From assembly GCA_041571375.1 (NCBI GenBank), contig JBFFUJ010000042.1:1-13111 (forward strand): 13,111 nucleotides of DNA. Reading direction: 5' to 3'. The stretch comes from CALKKN01 sp041571375. Lineage in GTDB: Bacteria; Pseudomonadota; Gammaproteobacteria; Xanthomonadales; SZUA-36. The translations under genes and the position numbers were made by a program. The notes beneath the pieces are model-generated. The model made no database searches. It had not been told where the DNA came from and worked only from the letters and a program-made list of their open reading frames with translations. This document shows, one piece after another, positions 7,160 through 13,111 of the stretch (within the stretch, counting starts at the first letter, position 1; every line of letters begins with the position of its first letter).

Positions 7160-8127
7160 GATTGCAGCGCCACCGCGCCGCCCGGACGGAAAAACAGCAG
7201 CATGAGCGGCAGCAGAAGCGGCAGCAACCAGTAGCCGAGGTCGGCCCACCGTTCGCCCTCCGCCAGCGGCGCCGCGGCGATGCTGCGCTCGATCCGGCTG
7301 CTCAACTGGCGCACATCCCGATCGTCCGGTGTGGCGAGCACCAGCGACCCGCCGCCGGCGCGCGCGGCGCGCGCCATTCCATCCTCATCCAGCGCCACCG
7401 CGGGCGGGCTGCCCGGCGGCACCAGCACTTCCGGTCCGGCCGCCATCGCGTAAACGTGCACCTCCGCGCCCCCTTGTTCCCGCAGCATCCGGAGCTCCCC
7501 CGCCTGTTCCTCGCCCAGGTGATCTGCAACCAGCACAATACTGCCCGGCAAGCCGGAACCGGCCAATTGGCGATTCGCCAGCGCGACCGCCTCGGCGGGC
7601 TCGTCGCCATCCTGCGGCATCACGTCCGGCGTCAGCTCGGTGGCGAAAAACCGGATCACCTCCGGGTCCGAAGTCAACGGCATCACGAGGTGCGCGCTGC
7701 CTGCGTAGGCGATCAGCCCGGTACGCGTGCCGGGACGAAGCGCCAGCAGTTCGCCGATCTTCTGACCGGCGCGCTGCAGCCGGCTTGGCTGGATATCCTG
7801 CGCGAGCATCTCCGGCGTGACCTTCAGGACCACGAACAGGGCCGACTGATCCTCGGTCAGCGGTGTCGGCTCTTTCTGCCAGGTTGGTCCGGCCAGGGCG
7901 AGGGTGCCGAGCAACCAGGCCGACGAGATCACGATCGCCGGACGCAACCGGCTGCGCCGCGCCTCCTGCTCTACGACCAGGTGCTGGAGCAGTTCGGGGG
8001 CGATCACCGCCTGCCATGACCGCAACGGGTCCTGGCGGCGCAGAATCGACCAGGTCACGAGCGCTGCCGGCAGCAACAGCAGCAGGCAGGCGGGCCGCAG
8101 GAAGTGGAAGTTCTCCAGCCCGTTCAC
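7156..8127 (-). CDS. vWA-domain membrane protein with degenerate MIDAS (BatB-like)
   Basis: This 323-residue protein has the BatB layout: two N-terminal hydrophobic segments (about 11-28 and 64-80), a vWA domain and a C-terminal membrane segment (LLPLLLPLMLLFF). The stretch LAQDIQPSRLQRA matches the usual BatB text after the first metal motif. The metal motif itself is changed: where DxSxS is expected the sequence is K102-V-T104-P-E106, so the aspartate and both serines are gone. The later position that is usually TDG reads ADHLG (Asp201). It therefore probably cannot bind a metal in the usual way. The GTG start at 8127 overlaps the upstream stop as GTGA. It likely pairs with the intact vWA protein encoded just before it. 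Family assignment is confident; the consequence of the altered site is inference. Confidence 0.88.
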   Translation of the reverse strand: MNGLENFHFLRPACLLLLLPAALVTWSILRRQDPLRSWQAVIAPELLQHLVVEQEARRSRLRPAIVISSAWLLGTLALAGPTWQKEPTPLTEDQSALFVVLKVTPEMLAQDIQPSRLQRAGQKIGELLALRPGTRTGLIAYAGSAHLVMPLTSDPEVIRFFATELTPDVMPQDGDEPAEAVALANRQLAGSGLPGSIVLVADHLGEEQAGELRMLREQGGAEVHVYAMAAGPEVLVPPGSPPAVALDEDGMARAARAGGGSLVLATPDDRDVRQLSSRIERSIAAAPLAEGERWADLGYWLLPLLLPLMLLFFRPGGAVALQS

Positions 8128-9134
8128 GGTCCTGTTCCGGAGGTCGCGGCGCGCGGGACCCGCTGCAGGCGCGACCGGAGTTCCGCCAGCCCGAAAAAGA
8201 GCAGGCTCAGAACGATCGCGAAGCCCAGTGGCCAGTAGTAGAGCTCCTGTTCCGGACGATAGCTCAGGCTCTCCACGCGCCGCGGCGTCAGGCGGTCCAG
8301 CTCGGCGTACACCTGCTCCAACTCGGACCGGTCCCCGGCATGGTAGTAGCCGCCCCCCGTCGTGACCGCGACGGCTCGCAAAGTCTCCACGTCGAGCGCC
8401 TGCTCTCCCGCCGCCTCCGGGTCACCCATCGCGATCGTGTACACGGTGACACCGTGGTCCCGCGCGATTTCGGCTGCCCGCACGGGCGGTACCAGGCTGC
8501 CGGTGTCATTGCCGTCCGTCAGCGCGATCAGCACACGCTCGTCCACCTCGCTGCGCTCGAACAGGGGGATTGCCATCCCGATCGCATCTCCGAGCACCGT
8601 GCGCGGCCCGAGCATCCGCACCTGGGCCTCGTCGAGCAATTCACGGACGACGTCCAGATCGTCGGTAAACGGCGCCTGGATGAAGGCTGCAGAGCCGAAG
8701 AACACCAGCCCCACACGATCCCCGTCGCGGCGGGACAGGAACTCGTCGAGCACGTCCTTGGCCGCATCCAGGCGCTCGGCCTGCTCACCCAGGGCATTCG
8801 TGAAATCCCGTGTATCCATCGAGCCGGACAGGTCCAGCGCCACCAGCAGGTCCCGTCTGGGCTCCTCGCGCACGATCGGCTCGCCCAGCCACTGCGGCCG
8901 CGCCAGGGCGGCGACCACCGCGATCCAGACCAGCACGACCTGGATGCGCTGCAGCCGGCGGCGACGGGTGATCACCGCCCCGCCAGCGGCTCTTCCGCCG
9001 ACCAGCCGGGTCAGCACATGCATGAACGGCACGTACACCGCGAGGCGGGGTTCCTGATGCGCGGGCGCCAGCCAGTGGATCAGGAACGGGATCGGCAGCA
9101 GCAGAAAAATCCAGGGATAGGCGAACTGCAGCAA
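8124..9134 (-). CDS. vWA-domain membrane protein with intact MIDAS (BatA-like)
   Basis: This 336-residue protein has hydrophobic segments near residues 8-24, 65-79 and the C-terminus (YYWPLGFAIVLSLLFFG), with a vWA domain between. The metal site is complete: D101-L-S103-G-S105, a conserved Thr179 (GPRTVLGDAI) and T206-D207-G208. This is typical of BatA-like proteins, which are thought to work with MoxR ATPases on periplasmic or membrane clients. The best start is TTG at 9134, with GAGGAG about 9 bp upstream overlapping the end of the DUF4381 gene; no ATG lies at the expected N-terminus. The gap to the DUF4381 stop is 3 bp, and the downstream vWA gene overlaps by 4 bp. TTG is rare and suggests modest initiation. 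Confidence 0.92.
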   Translation of the reverse strand: MLQFAYPWIFLLLPIPFLIHWLAPAHQEPRLAVYVPFMHVLTRLVGGRAAGGAVITRRRRLQRIQVVLVWIAVVAALARPQWLGEPIVREEPRRDLLVALDLSGSMDTRDFTNALGEQAERLDAAKDVLDEFLSRRDGDRVGLVFFGSAAFIQAPFTDDLDVVRELLDEAQVRMLGPRTVLGDAIGMAIPLFERSEVDERVLIALTDGNDTGSLVPPVRAAEIARDHGVTVYTIAMGDPEAAGEQALDVETLRAVAVTTGGGYYHAGDRSELEQVYAELDRLTPRRVESLSYRPEQELYYWPLGFAIVLSLLFFGLAELRSRLQRVPRAATSGTGP

Positions 9135-9137
9135 TCT

Positions 9138-9629
9138 TCAGCGCTCCTCGGCCGGACCCTGGTGCCGCTTCAGCCAGTCGCCGACGGCATCGAGCAGGGT
9201 GATCTCTTCTGCCGCAGAGAGGGCCCCGCCGGCGGATGACGGGTAGGCCAGGCGCTCGAGCAAGACACCTGCCCCCGAGCGGAAACGGTCCGTGCCCGCG
9301 GAGCCGTCCAGGAAACGGTACCAGTCCGGACCGGTCAGCGCGGCGACCTGCTCTCGCGGCCAGGCGGACAACGCAGCCCGCTTGAGCAGGACCGGCACGT
9401 CGTCCAGGCCCCTCCCCTTCGCACGCTGCCGGATGCGCTCGAGTTCACGCAGCGCCTGGCCGCGGTAACGGTTCCGCCGCCAGCTTTGCCAGCCACGCCA
9501 GATCAGGTACAGCGAGAGGGCGGACGTGACCACGGCCACCACGTACCAGCCCGGGGCCAAAGGCCAAAGGTCGACCGGCGCCGGGAGCGCCACGTCGTGG
9601 AGATTACTCAGGCTGGCCGCATCGCTCAT
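9138..9629 (-). CDS. DUF4381 domain membrane protein
   Basis: This 163-residue protein has one transmembrane helix near residues 27-47 (GWYVVAVVTSALSLYLIWRGW) after a short N-terminus. A cytoplasmic, Arg-rich helical domain follows with LKRAALSAWPREQVAALTG and a WYRFLD motif typical of DUF4381. This family is found almost only between DUF58 and vWA genes in moxR operons, as here, and is assumed to be a membrane partner of that complex. The ATG overlaps the stop of the DUF58 gene as ATGA, so the two are translationally coupled. No enzymatic motif is visible. Confidence 0.88.
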   Translation of the reverse strand: MSDAASLSNLHDVALPAPVDLWPLAPGWYVVAVVTSALSLYLIWRGWQSWRRNRYRGQALRELERIRQRAKGRGLDDVPVLLKRAALSAWPREQVAALTGPDWYRFLDGSAGTDRFRSGAGVLLERLAYPSSAGGALSAAEEITLLDAVGDWLKRHQGPAEER

Positions 9630-10588
9630 CGCATCCCGCTCCCAAGTTGCCCCCGCACCTGTTCCAGTACCGGCGCCTCGGTGTGCAGTTCCAGCAGCGG
9701 GATCGAATGCCTGCGGGACGTGGCGCTCATGCGCCCGAGGCGCTGATCGAAGTCCCGCTGATACCGCTCGCGCAGGCGGCGCTGGCCGGTGTCGAATTCC
9801 ACCTGGCCGCGTCCATCCGTGAAGACCAGGCGGCCGGCGTCGGGAAAGGCGCGTTCCAGCGGATCGTAAATGAAGGCGAACAGCACGTCATTGTGGGCGG
9901 TCAGCCGCGTCACGTGACGGCGTGTTTCGGCGTCGACGCCGGCGCCGTCGCTGATGACGCACACGAGGGTATCGTGCCGGGCCAGTTCGGCCACCCGGCG
10001 CAGCGCGCGATTGAGCATCCCGGGCCCGGGCACGATGCCCGACCGGGCGTCCAGTGCATGGTTCTTTTCGACCACGCAGTCGAGGATCCGCGTCACCCGT
10101 TGCTCGCTGCGCAACGGCTCGATGACGCCCAGCTCACGATCGTCGAAAACGATCGCTCCCACCCGGTCGCGCTGGGCCAGTACGCGCCACGCCGCGACCG
10201 CGGCCGCCTCCGCCGCCACGACCGATTTCATGCGCCGGCGCGAGCCGAAGAACATCGTGATCCGCTGGTCGATCACCAACCAGACGGTGCGATCCTTCTC
10301 TTCCGTGTAGACCCGGACATGCGGCTTGCCGGTGCGAGCCGTGACCTTCCAGTCGATGTGACGCGGATCGTCGCCGCGCAGGTAACCGCGCAACTCCTCG
10401 AAGTTCAGGCCCCGGCCGCGCAATCGCGAGGCATGCTGCCCGCTGAGCACACTGTGGATCGGCTGGCGCGGAAGAAAACTGAACCCGGAAGCCCTGAAGC
10501 GCAGGCGCATCAATTCATCGCGATCGACGTACACATCCGGTGTGCGGGATGGCCTCCCCTTTCGCCTGCTGATGCGCGTGTATTGCAT
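9626..10588 (-). CDS. DUF58 domain protein (vWA-like, MoxR partner)
   Basis: This 320-residue cytoplasmic protein carries the DUF58 signature ELRGYLRGDDPRHIDWK (about residues 65-81), then RVYTEEKDRTVWLVID and a vWA-like segment (DQRITMFFGS) in place of a full DxSxS motif. Similar variants occur in this family. DUF58 proteins are regular partners of MoxR ATPases; MxaS of methanol dehydrogenase clusters is a relative. I chose ATG 10588, five bp after the stop of the HAD gene. The frame is open to 10720, but that would overlap the HAD gene heavily with Arg-rich out-of-family sequence. No strong Shine-Dalgarno is visible, so coupling to the preceding gene is likely. Confidence 0.88.
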   Translation of the reverse strand: MQYTRISRRKGRPSRTPDVYVDRDELMRLRFRASGFSFLPRQPIHSVLSGQHASRLRGRGLNFEELRGYLRGDDPRHIDWKVTARTGKPHVRVYTEEKDRTVWLVIDQRITMFFGSRRRMKSVVAAEAAAVAAWRVLAQRDRVGAIVFDDRELGVIEPLRSEQRVTRILDCVVEKNHALDARSGIVPGPGMLNRALRRVAELARHDTLVCVISDGAGVDAETRRHVTRLTAHNDVLFAFIYDPLERAFPDAGRLVFTDGRGQVEFDTGQRRLRERYQRDFDQRLGRMSATSRRHSIPLLELHTEAPVLEQVRGQLGSGMR

Positions 10589-10593
10589 TCGAT

Positions 10594-11583
10594 CTAGTCT
10601 GCAGGTGGAAAGACGACCCTCCAATCGCGGGCCATGTCGATGAGCAGCCAGCCGGCTGCCGCTGCGTCGTCGAGCGCGCGGTCGAGCCGGCCCTCGCTGG
10701 ACTGGCGGTCGTACGCCCACTCCCGCTCGGCGTCCGTATGGTGCACGATGAGGCCCAGGCGCGGACCATCACCGCCGGCCGTCCACTGCAGCATCTCATA
10801 ATCGCCGTCCGAATTGCCGGCCGCGATTACCGGCCGCCGCCCGATGTGGCGCTGGATGCCGACCGGCTTGCCGCCCTTGTCGTTGATGAAATGCATGTTC
10901 GGCTCGCGGACGAGGACCGGACCCGCCTCCTGCTGCTCGTAACGCAGCGCGAGGCTGCTGCCGATCACGTTTTCGGGTGGAATGCCGTACACCTCTTCGG
11001 CCCAGGGACGCATGAAGTCGATACCGCCACCCGACACGATATAAACCTCGAACCCTTTGTCGCGCAGGAAGTCCAGCAACTCCAGCATGGGCTGGAACAC
11101 CATGCCGGTATACGGCCGGCCGCTGACCGGATGGCGGGCCGTGGCCATCCATTCCGACACGATGGCGTCGAACTCCGCGCTCGTCATACCCGCCAGCGCC
11201 GGCATGGCCAGTTCGATCAGGCCATGCTCTCCGGCGGCTGCCAGTGCCTGCATATCATTTTCCAACAGGGCCTTGAACGGCTGCTGTGACAGCCATTCGG
11301 GGTGATCCGGCGCCATCGTCCTGATCCGGTCGGCGATGAACAGCAACTGGAAATAGGTCGGCTTCTCGCTCCACAGCGTGCCGTCGTTGTCGAACACGGC
11401 AACCCGTTCGGACGGCGCAATGAAATCGGGATTGCCTGCATCGGTGACAACGGTTACGAAATCCACGATGGACTGCTTGATCGCGCCGTCGTTCCAGGAC
11501 GGCAGTGGATCGGCTGGTGACTCGACCGGGGCGGCCGCACAGGCCGCCAGCAACGGCAGAAGCAGCAAGCCGAAAGTTCGCAT
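10594..11583 (-). CDS. HAD-superfamily phosphatase-like lipoprotein
   Basis: This 329-residue predicted lipoprotein has a signal ending LLPLLAAC (Cys15). A HAD hydrolase domain of the phosphoserine-phosphatase-like type follows: motif I DNDGTLW (nucleophile Asp65, acid/base Asp67), motif II Ser184 in YIVSGGG, a lysine in NDKGGK (236/239) and motif IV GNSDGDYE (Asp259, Asp261). All catalytic residues are present, so it is probably an active, magnesium-dependent phosphohydrolase in the periplasm. The start at 11583 has GGAGG 10 bp upstream and gives a clean lipoprotein signal. An alternative ATG at 11631 overlaps the MoxR stop as ATGA and would add 16 residues before the signal. The position between moxR and DUF58 is not the standard arrangement. 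The substrate is unknown. Confidence 0.87.
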   Translation of the reverse strand: MRTFGLLLLPLLAACAAAPVESPADPLPSWNDGAIKQSIVDFVTVVTDAGNPDFIAPSERVAVFDNDGTLWSEKPTYFQLLFIADRIRTMAPDHPEWLSQQPFKALLENDMQALAAAGEHGLIELAMPALAGMTSAEFDAIVSEWMATARHPVSGRPYTGMVFQPMLELLDFLRDKGFEVYIVSGGGIDFMRPWAEEVYGIPPENVIGSSLALRYEQQEAGPVLVREPNMHFINDKGGKPVGIQRHIGRRPVIAAGNSDGDYEMLQWTAGGDGPRLGLIVHHTDAEREWAYDRQSSEGRLDRALDDAAAAGWLLIDMARDWRVVFPPAD

Positions 11584-11627
11584 CAGAACTGAACCTCCGG
11601 AATGCGGCGCCTTGCTCATCCCGATGG

Positions 11628-12596
<969 letters not shown>

Positions 12597-12630
12597 ATCG
12601 AAGGGTCCCGTTACAGTGGCCTAATGGTAC

Positions 12631-12679
12631 AAAAAGCAGAAGGGCCGCGGAAAGGTTATTCCCGCGGCCCCGCTGCCTT
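12631..12679 (-). terminator. Rho-independent terminator after the sulfatase gene
   Basis: On the minus strand a 9-bp stem (GGGCCGCGG/CCGCGGCCC, plus-strand positions 12642-12650 and 12662-12670) is extended outward past a small internal loop by AAGGCAG/CTGCTTT and ends in TTTTT. It should stop transcription from the sulfatase gene. There is no T-run on the plus side, so it is one-directional. Confidence 0.85.
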
Positions 12680-12701
12680 GAAACCAACCCGGGTCGGGCG
12701 C

Positions 12702-13111
12702 CTACTCGGATCCAGCGCCTTCCGCAAGCTTTGCCATGACCTTGTCCAGTGAGAAACTGGCGGCCTTTTGCCGCGGCGGATAATCCTTGAACGTCATGAG
12801 GAACCGGCCGACGTAATCCTGGGCCGGCAGCAACAGGTAGGCGCGATCCAGGAACCAGTCATCGTAGGTATTGGACGTGATCATGCCCCGCTCGAAAGGA
12901 TCCCGGCGCAGGTTGACCAGCAGGGGGATGCGCAGCGGTACAAAGGGCTCGCGCCAGGCCTGGAACGTTGCTTCCGCACGCTGCTCCAGGAAGATCACCT
13001 TCCAATCGCGGTAGCGCAGCGCACTGAGGTCACCGTCGTCAGTGAAGTAGAAGATCTCGTCACGCCCGCTCTTGTCGCTGGCGCCGGTCAGCAAGGGGAG
13101 GATGTTGTAGC
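12702..13111 (-). CDS. Arylsulfatase, C-terminal part (cut by window edge)
   Basis: The last 135 codons of a sulfatase-family gene run in from beyond the right edge and stop with TAG at 12702-12704. The visible text matches the C-terminal part of arylsulfatases: a TG(A)SDKSGRDEIFYFTDDG segment, LRYRDWKVIFLEQRA, NLRRDPFERG (the NLxxDPxE motif) and a helical end with PPRQKAAS. The active-site CxPxR motif, metal ligands and any signal peptide lie outside the window, so activity and export cannot be judged. The family as a whole hydrolyses sulfate esters after conversion of an active-site cysteine or serine to formylglycine. A terminator separates it from moxR, so it is probably a separate transcript unless there is read-through. 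Confidence 0.88.
   Translation of the reverse strand, partial: YNILPLLTGASDKSGRDEIFYFTDDGDLSALRYRDWKVIFLEQRAEATFQAWREPFVPLRIPLLVNLRRDPFERGMITSNTYDDWFLDRAYLLLPAQDYVGRFLMTFKDYPPRQKAASFSLDKVMAKLAEGAGSE

Noticed and set aside
7863..9239. Plus-strand open frame of about 458 codons opposite the vWA genes
   Set aside because: It is antisense to two clear vWA genes, rich in Arg, Ala and Pro, has no plausible start signal and no recognisable domain.

Overview
The window looks like chromosomal DNA of a GC-rich, Gram-negative bacterium. The evidence is two lipoprotein signal peptides, periplasmic enzymes, Sec-type signal peptides and a MoxR/DUF58/DUF4381/vWA/BatD operon of the type common in marine and soil Gammaproteobacteria. 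The lineage call is inference; no rRNA or marker gene is present. There are eleven complete protein genes, one 30-codon ORF and one gene cut by the right edge.

Layout. (1) Positions 1-521 hold no convincing protein gene. They contain a 65-bp direct repeat (1-65 and 208-272) that reads, on the minus strand, like the T-arm and CCA end of a tRNA followed by a hairpin terminator. A possible promoter lies just before the first gene. (2) Positions 522-5204, plus strand, form a tight three-gene unit: a lipoprotein-type PQQ-dependent quinohemoprotein alcohol dehydrogenase, a DUF3336/patatin lipase and a metallo-beta-lactamase-fold hydrolase. (3) A strong terminator-like hairpin (5288-5322) sits directly before a 30-codon membrane-peptide ORF with an excellent ribosome binding site (5346-5438). 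(4) Positions 5455-12596, minus strand, form one long operon. In transcription order it runs MoxR AAA+ ATPase, HAD-family lipoprotein phosphatase, DUF58, DUF4381, BatA-like vWA, BatB-like vWA with a degenerate metal site, TPR protein and BatD-like protein. Most junctions are 4-bp start/stop overlaps. (5) A minus-strand terminator (12631-12679) separates this operon from the C-terminus of an arylsulfatase that continues past the right edge.

How the parts may work together. MoxR, DUF58 and vWA proteins are thought to form a chaperone-like machine at the inner membrane that matures or inserts metal into periplasmic enzymes. In methylotrophs the related mxaR/S/A/C/K/L genes are needed for a calcium- and PQQ-containing methanol dehydrogenase. 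Here a MoxR operon converges on a PQQ dehydrogenase unit and lies beside a sulfatase, another metalloenzyme family. Either enzyme, or neither, could be a client; this link is inference. The most unusual observations are the vWA protein without MIDAS residues, the HAD lipoprotein gene placed between moxR and DUF58, the terminator/micro-ORF arrangement and the tRNA-end repeat.
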